Numbered from the stretch's first letter, positions 17,371 to 28,000 are shown. The stretch: DNA of 64,000 nt from Hydrocarboniphaga effusa AP103 (GCF_000271305.1 NZ_AKGD01000002.1:558001-622000); one strand, 5' to 3'. The notes: generated by a model not told the origin, from the letters alone. Made by a program: numbers and translations.

Positions 17371-19767
17371 ATGCTCGGTGAAGCCGGCAACGCGGTAAAA
17401 GGCGTCACCGACAAGGTGACCGGCGGGCCGCTCGGCAAGGCCATCGATGCGATCACCGGCAGCCTCACGGGCAGCTCCGGGCCGCCGGCGCCCGAAGGCA
17501 CCGCGCGTTTCATGGAAGGCGGCGCGATCGACCAGGATGCGCAGGCCAGCGATGTGCAGGCCTCGCCGGGCGACACGCAGAACACCATCGGCAGTCCCGG
17601 CACGATCCAGTTCCTGCATCTGGCTTACGAGCACAAGGATGCGGCGACCCGGTTCTCCGGCGGTGTGACGAGCCGCGGCGTGGCGATGCGCGATGCGCTC
17701 GTGCGCGAGACCGTGCTGCTGTATTCGTTCGCACAGGGCGGCAGGAAGGTATTGCAGAAGAACAAGGACAGCAAGAGTGCGGCCGGTGCGATGCTGGCGA
17801 CCGCGGGCTCCCTGCTCGGCGGCGCCAAGCAGGCGCCGCCGGGGCCCGAAGCCTTCGACTCCGTGCTCGACCTGATCCGCAAGGCGGCCGACCCGATCAA
17901 CCAGGCGAGCTTCGATTACGAGGCGATTCACAAGGCCGGAATCGAGCTGGCCAAGGCCGCCGATTCGCATAACGAACTGTGCAAGAGCGCCACGTCTCCC
18001 GAAGGCGCCGGAGGCGGCGGACTGCCGTCGATTCCGGGGCTCGACTCGGTGCTCGGCGGCGCCGGCGTGCCGAAGATCGTCGGCCTGATTCCGAAGTGGC
18101 TGTTCAAGCTGCAGGACGTCTATCTGGCCATGTATCGCGAGTCGCGCATCGCCTACGAATGGCCGCTCATGAAGCTTAGCCACGACTACTCGCTCGACGC
18201 GATCCGCGGCAGCTGGTTGCCGAGCTACGACGTCTGGCGCCAGCGCAACCGCGAGGCGACCGAAGCGGCGCAGAACGCGGATGATCCGAGCGTCGCCGAA
18301 AAGCTGTTGCAAACCGGCAAGGACACGCTCGACCAGGACGTCGTCACGCTCGGCTCGACGGGCTACGGCGCGACCGACACCGGCCCCGGCAAGGCTGCGC
18401 ACAAGGCGCTCGGCGACGCGCAGAACGCGATCAAGGACATTCGCACGAGCGGCGAAGACAAGGCGCAGATGCTCGCGGGCCTCATGAGCACCGCCGAAGA
18501 CGTGCAGGCCAGGATGCCGCCCGAAGCGGTGGCGGCACTCGCCAAGGCGTTCGCGCTGTTCGGTGGCGATGCGGCGAAAGGCGTCAAGCCCCTCGGCGAC
18601 ATGATGTCCGATGCGATCGGCAAGGCCCTGTTCGATGGTGCATTGCCAGGCTTCATGAAGGTCTACGTCGGCAAGCTTAGCGAAGCTACCATCGCGGTGC
18701 TCGACAAGGTGTATCGCTACACGCACGCCTACGGCACGCCGGACCCGTCGCTCGTGCTCGCCGCGACGCACGATGCGCTCGCGAGCCGCATCGTCGGCCT
18801 GATCTTCAGTTTGATTCTCGGCCGCGATCCGCAGGCCGTCGATGCGGGCGATCAGCAGAAGTCGGCGAAATCGGCCGTCAACGACGCCAGCAAACTCGAC
18901 TTCGGCTCGGCGCTCGACAACGCCAAGAGCGTCGTCCCGAGCCTGGACCAGGCGGCCGACAAGGCGGCCGACCTGGTCATGCAGTTCCTCAAGAGCCAGG
19001 GGCATCATCTCGACGGCATCATCATCTTCGTCGCCAAGGATCTCAGTGACGAGCTCGTCGCGGCCTGGATGGATGCGAACCTGCGCAATGCCTCGACGAT
19101 GGAAACCTATCTGGGCCGCCTGCCGATGCTCGCCGCGACGGTGATGCGCAACCTGCTGTTCCCGGTGTTCAACCTCGTCATGGACGCCTTCGGCATGGGC
19201 GACAAGTTCGCCGGCATGGCCTGGAACCCGGTCAAGGACGGCATCGGCCGCGTCACCTCGGTTGCGCAGACCGTGCAGCAGACCAAGAACGACGTGCGCG
19301 ACACCGGCAACGAAATGGCGGCGGCGGGCCAGCGCGTCGACGATGCGATCGACGCCAAGCAGACCGACATCCAGAACAAGGCCGCGGACCTCGGCAATAT
19401 GGATTCGACGGTCAGCAGCCTCAGTGATGCCGAGCAGCTCGGGCGCGAAAAGAGTGGGCAGGCGACCGACCTCGGCAACGCCATCGGCAGCACGCCGAAC
19501 GATCTGATCGATGCGGCCAAGGGCGAAGACGACGCTGCCGATGCAGCGGCCCCGGAAGCGCCGAAAGGCAGCGGCGTGCTGTCGGCTTCGCGCGAAGACA
19601 AGGGGCAGGCGCAGGCCGTGACGTACACGCAGATCAGGACGGCGGGATTCGAGACGGCGTTGGCGGAGGATGTGATCTTGGCGGAGCGCACGGGGCCGGC
19701 GAAGGCGCCGGCGGGGGCGGGTGCGCCGGCGATGCCGTCGTTGTCGGATTTGGGGTCGATGTTTTGA
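17371..19767 (+). CDS. Large unknown protein in the vgrG operon, candidate T6SS effector
   Basis: A 798-residue protein I cannot assign to a family. It starts at 17371 with GGGAG upstream, 29 bp after the LysM gene. The first 60 residues are Gly/Ala/Pro-rich with small helices; residues 75-135 have a conserved-looking block (GTIQFLHLAYEHKDAATRF, LVRETVLLYSFAQGG). A hydrophobic stretch near residue 475 (IVGLIFSLILG) and another near 585 (LLFPVFNLVMDAFG) could be membrane-active. Residues of about 625-700 look like a coiled coil (TVQQTKNDVRDTGNEM). There is no signal peptide. Position after vgrG and LysM suggests a secreted cargo, but no adjacent immunity gene follows; the next item is tRNA-Ser. 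Its last 30-40 codons shift to G/T-rich usage. Confidence 0.75.
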   Translation: MLGEAGNAVKGVTDKVTGGPLGKAIDAITGSLTGSSGPPAPEGTARFMEGGAIDQDAQASDVQASPGDTQNTIGSPGTIQFLHLAYEHKDAATRFSGGVTSRGVAMRDALVRETVLLYSFAQGGRKVLQKNKDSKSAAGAMLATAGSLLGGAKQAPPGPEAFDSVLDLIRKAADPINQASFDYEAIHKAGIELAKAADSHNELCKSATSPEGAGGGGLPSIPGLDSVLGGAGVPKIVGLIPKWLFKLQDVYLAMYRESRIAYEWPLMKLSHDYSLDAIRGSWLPSYDVWRQRNREATEAAQNADDPSVAEKLLQTGKDTLDQDVVTLGSTGYGATDTGPGKAAHKALGDAQNAIKDIRTSGEDKAQMLAGLMSTAEDVQARMPPEAVAALAKAFALFGGDAAKGVKPLGDMMSDAIGKALFDGALPGFMKVYVGKLSEATIAVLDKVYRYTHAYGTPDPSLVLAATHDALASRIVGLIFSLILGRDPQAVDAGDQQKSAKSAVNDASKLDFGSALDNAKSVVPSLDQAADKAADLVMQFLKSQGHHLDGIIIFVAKDLSDELVAAWMDANLRNASTMETYLGRLPMLAATVMRNLLFPVFNLVMDAFGMGDKFAGMAWNPVKDGIGRVTSVAQTVQQTKNDVRDTGNEMAAAGQRVDDAIDAKQTDIQNKAADLGNMDSTVSSLSDAEQLGREKSGQATDLGNAIGSTPNDLIDAAKGEDDAADAAAPEAPKGSGVLSASREDKGQAQAVTYTQIRTAGFETALAEDVILAERTGPAKAPAGAGAPAMPSLSDLGSMF

Positions 19768-19825
19768 GTTGGGGCTTCGCTCGGGGTTTGTTGTGTTCTG
19801 AGGGTTTTGGCCTTCCCGGCCGGGG

Positions 19826-19915
<90 letters not shown>

Positions 19916-19950
19916 ACACCGTTTGGATTGGACACTCTACCGAAGAGCGT

Positions 19951-20002
19951 TCCCTCACCCGGCGCTGACGCGCCACCCTCTCCCGCACGCGGGAGAGGGG
20001 AC
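19951..20002. repeat. REP-like unit downstream of tRNA-Ser
   Basis: CCCTCACCCGGCGCTGACGC followed by a palindrome around CCCGCACGCGGG; nearly identical to the unit at 11449-11500. It could also act as a terminator for the tRNA. Confidence 0.8.
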
Positions 20003-20334
20003 AGCAAGGAGCCGCTGGGCTTTGCTTTTACCGGGTTCCCTTGTGACGCACCGAGCAGCGGAGCGCGCGCAGGGGTCGGCGGGCATGGATGCCCGCCGCG
20101 CTTCGTCGCGACAGGATGTTGCGTCGAAGCGTTGCCCCGAGCACGTGAGCAGCGCAGGGGACTTTCGCGCAGCGAAAGTGCGTCACCAGGGTGTGCTTTC
20201 TCTTGGTTACGGATCGATGCACAAGCAAAGAGAAGTAAGGCCCGACCGGCGAGGTCAAAAGCCCTCAGCTCACAGCTGAAGCTTAGAACTCAGCGCTTCA
20301 AGCAAGCGCACCCGCAACGCAAAAAACACAAAGC

Positions 20335-20724
20335 CTAGGGAATCTGATGCGTCGCCTGCCCCGCCTCCATCACCGAAACCACCCCCGCCCACATGCACAT
20401 GCAAACCGACGTGTTGTTGAGCGCCGGGTTATGCCCGACCAGCACCGTCATCGATCCCGGCATCCACGGCGAAGTCGTCATCGGGATGCAAGGCTGCGGT
20501 GTCAGCACGCCGAGCGCGGCCGCAGTCGCTGCGGCGACCTGTGGATTGGTTGGCGTGGTGCACATGCCGAACGGCATGACGTTGAGCATCGGCTTGTGAT
20601 CCATGATCGTTGCCGCCGGCTGATTCGACGACAAGGTCATGGCCAGGGGCAGCACCGTCAGGCTGCTCGGAGCGGTGCCGAAACTGCATTGCAGCTTGGC
20701 GCCGTTGACGACTTGCATGGGCAT
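20335..20724 (-). CDS. DUF4280 PAAR-like protein
   Basis: A 129-residue protein of the DUF4280 PAAR-like family, small proteins that cap the VgrG spike or carry effectors. Visible marks are the N-terminal VNGAKLQCSFG with its cysteine, KPMLNVMPFGMCTTPTNPQV, TPQPCIPMTTSPW, and VLVGHNPALNNTSVCMCMW; the four spaced cysteine or Cys-rich positions suit metal binding at a spike tip. It lies on the minus strand, 37 bp downstream of the OmpA gene, so the two probably form a unit. Its 3' end abuts the tRNA-Ser element and shows the G/T-rich codon shift in its coding strand. It probably serves the vgrG 4 kb away. Confidence 0.85.
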   Translation of the reverse strand: MPMQVVNGAKLQCSFGTAPSSLTVLPLAMTLSSNQPAATIMDHKPMLNVMPFGMCTTPTNPQVAAATAAALGVLTPQPCIPMTTSPWMPGSMTVLVGHNPALNNTSVCMCMWAGVVSVMEAGQATHQIP

Positions 20725-20761
20725 GACGGTCCTCCGCTTTTGAGTCCCGAAAAGGGCCGGA

Positions 20762-21325
20762 TCAGGAGCCCGCGATGATCTCGACGCGGCGGTTCTCGGC
20801 GGAGGCCGGGTTGTCCTTGTTCGCGAGTTCGGAAAAGCCCTTGCCGACGGTCTTGAGACGCTCCGGCGCGACGCCGTTGCTGACCAGATAGGCCTTCACG
20901 GAAGCGGCGCGGCGCTGCGACAGGCCGAGGTTGTATTCGGCGGTGCCGCGGCCATCGGTGTGGCCGACGATCGTGAAGCGCTGGCTCGAAAGATCGCTCG
21001 AGGCCAGTGCGGCCGCGAGATTGTTCATGGTTTTCTTCGACTGCCCCGAGATCTGGTCGGAAGCGTAGTCGAACTGGATCTGCATCGAGATCGACGGCGG
21101 CGCCGACGGTTCGGCGACGGCCGCGCTGGTGGCTTCGGCGGCAGCGCCCGGACGCAGCGATCGCGTGCGCACGCCCTCGATCGCATCGTCGTCCTTGAGG
21201 CCGTTGACGATGTCCTGCACCGACGGCGAAGACTTGCCGAAATCGGTCTGCGCATGCGCGGGAACCAGCACCACGGTGCAGGCCAGCAAGGCGGCGAGAG
21301 TGCGATGAGTGTTGATCTCGAACAT
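20762..21325 (-). CDS. OmpA-family peptidoglycan-binding protein
   Basis: A 187-residue periplasmic or outer-membrane-associated protein. A signal peptide (LAALLACTVVLVPAHAQ) is followed by about 60 variable residues and a C-terminal OmpA-like domain: IQFDYASDQI, FTIVGHTDGRGTAEYN, LSQRRAASVKAYL, and the terminal NPASAENRRVEI with the peptidoglycan-contacting Arg. It lacks a membrane barrel. T6SS clusters often include such a wall-anchoring protein when TssL itself lacks an OmpA domain, which is the case here, so it may anchor the complex (inference). It is divergent from the binding-protein/histidine-kinase pair. Confidence 0.88.
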   Translation of the reverse strand: MFEINTHRTLAALLACTVVLVPAHAQTDFGKSSPSVQDIVNGLKDDDAIEGVRTRSLRPGAAAEATSAAVAEPSAPPSISMQIQFDYASDQISGQSKKTMNNLAAALASSDLSSQRFTIVGHTDGRGTAEYNLGLSQRRAASVKAYLVSNGVAPERLKTVGKGFSELANKDNPASAENRRVEIIAGS

Positions 21326-21529
21326 GACAGCTCCTGTTGCAACCGATGATGGATCCGAAGAGAACGTGATGTGAGGCGCACGCGGCGCTGATCGTGGCGC
21401 TCAGTGTGCGAGCGGGCCTTGCGGTTTTCGATATGCAGGACGATATAGGCCAGCTGCGCAGGGCTTTTGCGGCCCGACTACGCCCTATTGCTTATCGCGC
21501 CGGACCGCGGAGTCTTCTAGCGTGTGCGC

Positions 21530-22582
21530 ATGCCATATCAACGTCGATTCGTGCTGGCCGCCCTGCGTTCGTGCGCCGCCGTGCTGTTCTGGATTTCGCT
21601 GTCGCCTCGCGCGGATGCAGGCGACCTCGGCGAACTGACTTTCGTTCGCGACGCCGGCGTCACGGCGAGCGACGAGTTCGTCGAAGCGCTCGGCCGTCGC
21701 CTGGGCGCCGACGGAAAATTGCGGTCGGTGCTGGCCTCGGATTACTCGCCCACAGGTGCAGGTGTCGAGCTCGCACGGGCCGATGACGACGATGCCGCCT
21801 TCGAGCTTCCGCCGCGTACCCGCAGCCTCGGCAGTGGCACGCTGCCGAATCCCGTGCTCGACGAGACGCAGGCCTTGAAGCAACGTTCCGGCAAGCGACC
21901 CATCATCGTTGCGGTCGGCGCCGAGGCGCTGCATGCGGTCATGCGATCCCCGCAGAAAAAAACGGTGGTCGCGGTACTCGTGAACACGGCGGACGTGGAA
22001 TCGGTTCGCACCGCCGACACCGAGCTCTATGCGATCGTGACCGACCAGCCCATGCAGCGGCAGCTGCAGCTCATCGAGCTCGCGATTCCGAAGCCGCATC
22101 GCATCGGCCTGGTCTATCCGCCCGATGCGGAGGCTCAGTATTCGGCGGTCAGCGCGGCCGCCAGGCAGCTTGGCCTGACGGTCGTCGCCAAGCGTAGCGA
22201 TACCGCGGCCGATCTTTCGGGCGCGCTCGCGAGCGTGCTCGCGGCAAGCGACGTGCTGCTGCTGCTGTCCGATCCGATCTCCCTCGCTCCGGGTGTCGCA
22301 CAGAGCGTGCTGCGCTCGGCCGCCGCGGCGCGCAAGCCGGTGGTGTCCTCGACCGAGGCGCTGGTGCGCGCCGGTGCCGTGCTCGGTGTCTACACCACGC
22401 GCGAGCAGTTCGTCGAAGAGGCGGCCGATTCGATTACGCTGCTGCAGCGTGGCGGCAAGCCCCCTGCCATCGCGATGCCGCGCCGCTTCAGCGTCGGCGT
22501 CAACTCCACCGTCGCGCAGGCGCTCGCGTTGCCGGTTTCCGATCAGGACGCGCTCCAACGCCGGTTGTCCGCAGCGCCATGA
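21530..22582 (+). CDS. Periplasmic ABC-type substrate-binding protein, probable sensor partner
   Basis: A 350-residue secreted protein with signal peptide (residues 1 to about 30) and an ABC_sub_bind/TrpX-like fold: IIVAVGAEALHAVM, VLVNTADVESV, DQPMQRQLQLIELAIP, IGLVYPPDAEAQYSAV, and DVLLLLSDPISLAPGVAQSVL. The ATG at 21530 is chosen; a GTG two codons upstream is equally in frame. Its stop overlaps the start of the hybrid histidine kinase by four bases (ATGA), and no permease or ATPase is nearby. I therefore infer that it hands a ligand signal to the kinase rather than feeding a transporter. The ligand is unknown. Confidence 0.8.
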   Translation: MPYQRRFVLAALRSCAAVLFWISLSPRADAGDLGELTFVRDAGVTASDEFVEALGRRLGADGKLRSVLASDYSPTGAGVELARADDDDAAFELPPRTRSLGSGTLPNPVLDETQALKQRSGKRPIIVAVGAEALHAVMRSPQKKTVVAVLVNTADVESVRTADTELYAIVTDQPMQRQLQLIELAIPKPHRIGLVYPPDAEAQYSAVSAAARQLGLTVVAKRSDTAADLSGALASVLAASDVLLLLSDPISLAPGVAQSVLRSAAAARKPVVSSTEALVRAGAVLGVYTTREQFVEEAADSITLLQRGGKPPAIAMPRRFSVGVNSTVAQALALPVSDQDALQRRLSAAP

Positions 22583-24459
22583 GATTCTCGCTCAGCTCGC
22601 TAGACCTGCAGCGGCGCGTCATGTTGCTCGCGGTGATGCCTTGCGTCGTCGCCACCATGCTGCTGACCTCGTATTTCACGATCGACAAGATCCGCACGCT
22701 CGAAGACGGCTTCACCGCCAATGGCGGGGCGACCGCGAAACGCCTGGCGTCGTACAGCGATCTGAGCCTGTATGCGGGTGATATCGGCGCCCTGCGCCGC
22801 GTCAGCCAGGATGCGATCCGCGAGCCCGGCGTGCAGAGCGTGCAGATCAGCAATGGCGCGGGCCTGCTCGTCACCGCGCATCGCAATGGCCCGGTGCCCG
22901 CACAGACGCGCGGTTTCTCGGCGGCCGTGCGGATACGCCCGACCGGCTCGTTCGACGACTGGTCCGTCGACGATGACGACGGCGGGGCCGGCGCGGTCGG
23001 CAACGTGCGTGTGGTGATCGATTCGAGTGGGCTTTACCGGCAGGAACTGCGATCCGCGATCACCGGCCTGCTGATCGGCCTGGCCACCTTGATTGCCGCG
23101 ATGTGGGGCGCGACGCTGCTCGCGCGCGGCATCGCCGCTCCGCTCAGGCAGCTCGGCGTGACCGTCGCCGCGATCCGTGCGGGGGATTTGAACGCCCGCA
23201 GCCGGCTCGACAGCGACGACGAACTCGGCCGGCTTTCGGCCGGCATCGACGACATGGCCGCAGCCCTGGCCGGACACCACAGCGAACTCGAGGCGCGGGT
23301 TCGCGAGGCGCAGCTGCAGGCTCAACAGCGGCTGAGCCAGGCCGAGCAGGCCAATGCGGCGAAGGCCCGCTTCCTCGCGGCGGCGAGCCATGACCTGCGC
23401 CAGCCCTTGCACGCCGTCGGCCTGTTCGTAGGCAAGCTGCGCGAGACCGCAGGCCGCGATCAGCTCGCCCTCGTCGAACGCATCGACGAGGGCCTCAGCG
23501 GTATGTCCGGCCTGCTGACGGCTTTGCTCGATATTTCGCGGCTCGATGCGGGCGTGGTCGAGCCGCAGCGCAGCGTGGTCTCGATCGGCAAGCTGTTCGA
23601 CGACGCCGAGGCCACGCTGAGCTCGCTCGCGATCGAGCGCGAAACACGCCTGCTGTTCCGCCGTCGCGATCTGCACGTCGACGTCGACCCGGCCTTGTCT
23701 GCACGCATCCTGAGCAACTTCGTCGAGAACGCCCTGCGTTACGCGGCCGGCGGCGCGGTGCTGGTATCGGCGCAACGCCATGGCGACAAGGTGCGCGTGC
23801 AGGTGCGCGACAACGGCATCGGCATCGCCTCGATGTATCACGAGCGTGTATTCGAAGAGTTCTTCCAGCTCGACAATCCGGAGCGCGATCGTCGCAAGGG
23901 CCTGGGCCTTGGGCTCGCGATCTGCGCGCGCGCGGCGCGGCTGCTCGATATTCGCATCGGGCTCGAATCCGCGGTCGGCAAGGGCAGCTGCTTCTACTTC
24001 GATCTGCCGGCGGCCGAACGTCCGGCGCCGGTTGTGGCGGCAGCGCCCGCCATGCCGACGGCCAGGGCGCAGGGCAGGGCGCTGGTCGTCGACGACGATC
24101 GTGCGATTCGCGACGGCACCATCGGCCTGATCGAGCAATGGGGGCTGACGACCGTGGCAGCCAGCACGGTCGACGAGGCTGTCGAAGCACTGGTCTCGCA
24201 GGGCTCCGAGTTCGATTACCTGCTCTGCGATCTGCAGCTCAGCGAGGTCGACGATGGCTGGCGCGTGATCGAGGCGGCCCGACGCATCGATGCCCGAACG
24301 CGGCTGCTGCTGGTTTCCGGCGACACCTCCGCCGCCACGCTGCGCCGCGCCCGCGAGAACGGCGTGGTGCTGCTGACCAAGCCGGTCACTCCGGCCAAGC
24401 TGCGCGCCGCGCTCGGGCCCGTCGGCATCTCCCCGTCCGGCGGAACGCTGGCGGCCTGA
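22579..24459 (+). CDS. Hybrid sensor histidine kinase with HAMP and receiver domains
   Basis: A 626-residue inner-membrane kinase. TM1 is near residues 12-32, a periplasmic domain of about 130 residues follows, TM2 is near 161-182, then HAMP (to about 235), coiled coil, HisKA with phospho-acceptor His271 (AAASHDLRQPLHA), HATPase_c with N-box FVENALRY, DNGIGI and GLGLGLAI, and a C-terminal receiver with Asp551 (LLCDLQL) and Lys601 (LLTKP). All catalytic positions are intact. It has no DNA-binding output, so phosphate probably passes on to a separate regulator; the NarL-type protein at 33.3 kb is a candidate but not adjacent. It is translationally coupled to the binding protein upstream. Confidence 0.93.
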   Translation: MRFSLSSLDLQRRVMLLAVMPCVVATMLLTSYFTIDKIRTLEDGFTANGGATAKRLASYSDLSLYAGDIGALRRVSQDAIREPGVQSVQISNGAGLLVTAHRNGPVPAQTRGFSAAVRIRPTGSFDDWSVDDDDGGAGAVGNVRVVIDSSGLYRQELRSAITGLLIGLATLIAAMWGATLLARGIAAPLRQLGVTVAAIRAGDLNARSRLDSDDELGRLSAGIDDMAAALAGHHSELEARVREAQLQAQQRLSQAEQANAAKARFLAAASHDLRQPLHAVGLFVGKLRETAGRDQLALVERIDEGLSGMSGLLTALLDISRLDAGVVEPQRSVVSIGKLFDDAEATLSSLAIERETRLLFRRRDLHVDVDPALSARILSNFVENALRYAAGGAVLVSAQRHGDKVRVQVRDNGIGIASMYHERVFEEFFQLDNPERDRRKGLGLGLAICARAARLLDIRIGLESAVGKGSCFYFDLPAAERPAPVVAAAPAMPTARAQGRALVVDDDRAIRDGTIGLIEQWGLTTVAASTVDEAVEALVSQGSEFDYLLCDLQLSEVDDGWRVIEAARRIDARTRLLLVSGDTSAATLRRARENGVVLLTKPVTPAKLRAALGPVGISPSGGTLAA

Positions 24460-25025
24460 GGGAGAGCCGGAAGGGATTCGCGAACAGCGGCATTCGCCAC
24501 GCGCGCGTCCTGCACGCCTGCATTCGTCTCACCGGGTGCTCCGCTCGGAGGCGCCGGGCAGGGATCCGACACCCGTCATGACCGGTCGCCGGGCGAGCCC
24601 CTCGGTGCCAGGCACAGGTGCTCGAGCTGGACGCCCCGGAACGCGGTGACGGCCCCCACCGGCCCTGCGCGTGGCCGTCCCCCGGCGCAGCGTGCACGTT
24701 CGATCGCGCGCCGCGTGCCCGAGGCGCTCCGATGGGCGCCTGGCTCCGACGGGCCTTGACGGCTGGAGCTGGGCTGCGGATCCATTGCGCTTGTCGCGGG
24801 TTGGGCAGCGGATGACATCAGGAGCACGGATCCGTGGATCGTCGACGGCTCGTCGTCGATCAAGGCCACGATATCGTGCAGGTCGATTGGGAGATGACCG
24901 AGCGGCTCGATGCCGGCACCTCGACCGCCGGAGCCGAGCTCGGGGTGTCCGGGCGCCGATCGCTGCCGCGAATGCGCAACGCCCCGAACGAGTCGGCTCG
25001 TTCGGGGCGTTGGCTGCCTTTTTCG
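24460..25025. other. Gene-poor 566-bp stretch
   Basis: Between the hybrid kinase and the end of tpsA. It is very GC-rich and I find no convincing gene. A minus-strand frame around 24870-24576 starts with VALIDDEPSTI, which recalls the acidic pocket of a receiver domain, but the rest does not fit. A strong terminator hairpin lies at 24977-25012. Confidence 0.6.
24977..25012. terminator. Strong hairpin terminator between the hybrid kinase and tpsA
   Basis: A perfect 16-bp stem (CAACGCCCCGAACGAG with its complement, loop TCGG) is followed on the + strand by GCTGCC and a run of five T. It separates convergent transcripts from the kinase operon and the two-partner secretion operon. Confidence 0.8.
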
Positions 25026-28000
25026 TCAGAAGCCCGCGGAGCAGCTGTTCTTCTTCTGCGTATCGACGCAGGAGCTCAGGTTGGGCTTCACGCGCAGCAG
25101 CGACCAGTCCTGGGCCAGCGAATCGGCGCCGCCGACGCTCACCGCGTCGCCGAGCGAACTCGCGCAGATCGCGGTGACCACGCTCAGGTTGTTGCCGTAC
25201 AGATCGGTTTCGGGCAGGTCGATGACTTCGGCGACCGCAGGCAGCACCACCACCGGCGCGACTCGGTAGCTCGTGAAGTTCGCAGCCGATTGCACCAGGC
25301 GATAGTTCTGCGAATCGAGGCCGGAGCCCGTGATCGCATAGGCGCCCGGTCCCGAGGACGAGCCCGCTTGAGTGGTGAAGCTGAGCTCTCCGGTCGTCGC
25401 CGTGCCGAGCGTATCGCCGTTGCGGAAGCCGACCACCGTTCCCGATAGCGTCGGAACCGGCCCGCCGACGAAGCTCGCGGCCTCGTTGGCGACGTAAGTC
25501 AGCGTGGCCTGCACGACGGTGAGCGCGGTTGCGTTGCCCGCGGCCTGCGTGAACGTGTAGTTGCCGGCCGACAGCCCGCTGCCGTTGATCGCGTAGTTGC
25601 CGACGTTGGATGCGGCCGTCGCGCCGGTGGTCCAGCTCAAGCTGCCCGTGGTCGCGGACGCCAGCGTGTCGCCGTTGCGAAGGCCGGTGACGGTGCCGCC
25701 GAGCAGCGGATTGTCGAGCCCGTATTCGCGGCTCACCGCATTGGCGACGTAGGTCAGCAGGGCCGGCGTGATCGCCAGCGCGCTCGCGTTGCCCGCGGCC
25801 TGCGCGAACACGTAGTTGCCGGCCGACAGGCCGCCGCCGTTGATCGCGTAGCTGCCGACATTCGCGCCGGCTCCGGCCGGGCTCGTGAACGCGAGCGCGC
25901 CGGTGGTGGCACTCGCCAGCGTATCGCCGTTGCGAAAGCCCGTGACGCCACCCGTGAACACCGGGTTCGCCAGTCCGTATTCGCGCGAGTACGGATCGGC
26001 GACGTAGGTCAGCGTGGCCGGGATGATGGCCAGAACGCCCGGGCTCACCGCGAGCGCGTAACCCTGGCTCGATGCGAAGCCGCTGATGATCGAATAGTTG
26101 CCGACGTTGCTCGCGATCGTCGCGGCGGTGGTCGGGCCTCCGCTCAGCGCGCTGGCTTCGGTGTCTCCGTTGACGAGACCGCCGATGCTGTACGTGAAGA
26201 CCGGATTGGCCAGCCCGTATTCGCGCGTCGCGTTGCCGATGACGATCGTGAGCGTCGGCTGATACGCATAGATGTAGCTGACTCCGCTGGTGGCCGAGCT
26301 CGCGCCGCAGCTGCCGTAGGCGCAGTTGTAGAGATTGCTGCCGGCGAGCCCACCGCGATTCTCGCCGGTGAAGTTGGCCGCCCAGATGCGCGCCGCAGCG
26401 GTCGGGTTGACGCTCGCTCCAGCCGCGTTGTCGAAGATGCCGGCGCTGACGAGATCGATCTGCGTGCCGCTGACGTCGCCGTTCAGGATCAGGTTGCCGA
26501 GCAGGTTCTGCACGAAGACGTTACCGCCCGCGCTGATGCCGCCGGCCGTCAATGCGCTCGGCGTGTTGCTGCCGGCGTTGAAGCCGTTCGCGTTGACCGA
26601 GCCGATACCGACCGAGTTCGCGTTGACGTAGACGAAGTCGCCCGCGGCCGATCCGGCGAGCGTGTTCGGCTGGATCTGGTTGGTTGCACTATCGAGTCGC
26701 ACCGAGCCATTGGTCGAGATCGCGAGCAGCGAATGCGCGGTGATACCGCCGGCGGTCTGCACGATGTCGCCCGCGCTCGCGAGCGCCAGCACGTTGTCGC
26801 CGAGATCGACGCTCGCGTCGAGGCCGATGCCGCCGGTGGTGTTCTGCAGCGTGAGATTGCGATTGAGCTCGACGTCGTCCGCGACCGTGATCGAGCCGGC
26901 GTGCGCATTCGATCCGATCACGATGTTCGGCGCATCGAGCAGGGCGAGCAGGGCGTTGTCGATCGTGAAGCCGCCATCGCCATTGATCGTGATGTTCCGC
27001 CCGGTGGCGTCGTAGCGATCGCCATCCGAGTCGACCCCGCCGGGGCGCAGGTTGATCGTCGAGGCCGAGCGGATCGTGGTTTCCGGAGCGAACTCGAACG
27101 AGCTGCCGCTATCGGCGAGCAGAGCGATGGCGGTATCGCTCTGCAACACCACGTCGGCTTCCGTCGTGATGCCGACGCCGTCGGCTCCGGAAGTTCCGCG
27201 CAGCACCACGCCACCGCCACCGATGACCAGCGTCTGCTGTCCCTTGCCAAGCATGTAGACGCCGAGCGTCTGGCTGTTGCCGGCGATGTCGACCCGTCCG
27301 TTCTCGCTGACGACCTGGCTGTCCTCGAGCGAAACGCCGTAGCCGTCGTTGCCGCCGACGCCGGTGATCGTGATGTTGCCATCGACAGCATGGATGCGGC
27401 TCGTTCTGCCTTCGCCGTCGTAGCCGATGGCGACGCCGGGCGGGGTGTCGGCGGTCGCGAGATCATTGACCCGCCCGCCGATGCGAATCTCGCCGCTCGA
27501 GACGAGCAGATCGCTGCCGGCGATGCGCGTGCCGGCGTCGGCGCCTTGCCCGCTCAGGATGATGTCGCCGCTGGCGTTCGCATCGCTCTGGCCGACGCGC
27601 GTATCGAGCGCGCTCGTGACGATGTCGAGCGCCTCGCTGTTGCTGTCGACGCTCGTCAGGCGGATGTTGCCGCCGTTGGTGACGATCTGCGCCTCGTTGA
27701 TCAGCACCGACGACTGCGCGTTGACGCTCAGGTCGATGGCGCCGCGATCGGCGACGAGCGACCAGGCAGACGGATCGCCGTCGTTGTTGATGCCGCCGAA
27801 GAACGCGCGCGCCGCATCGAAGTTCAGGCTCACCGCATCGCCGTCGACCGTGCGCCGGAGCGCCACATCCTGATCGATGTTGATCTGGCCTTCGCGGCTG
27901 ATGATGTCGATGCGGCTCGCGCTGTCGAGCGCCGTGTTGAGCGAGCCGTCGAGCACATAGGAGTTGCCGTCGCCGTACTCGACGTTGTTGGTCGCGGCCG

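Noticed and set aside
24576..24869. Possible decayed receiver domain (VALIDDEPSTI) on the minus strand
   Set aside because: Only the first dozen residues look right; no phospho-acceptor or lysine motif could be traced in any frame.
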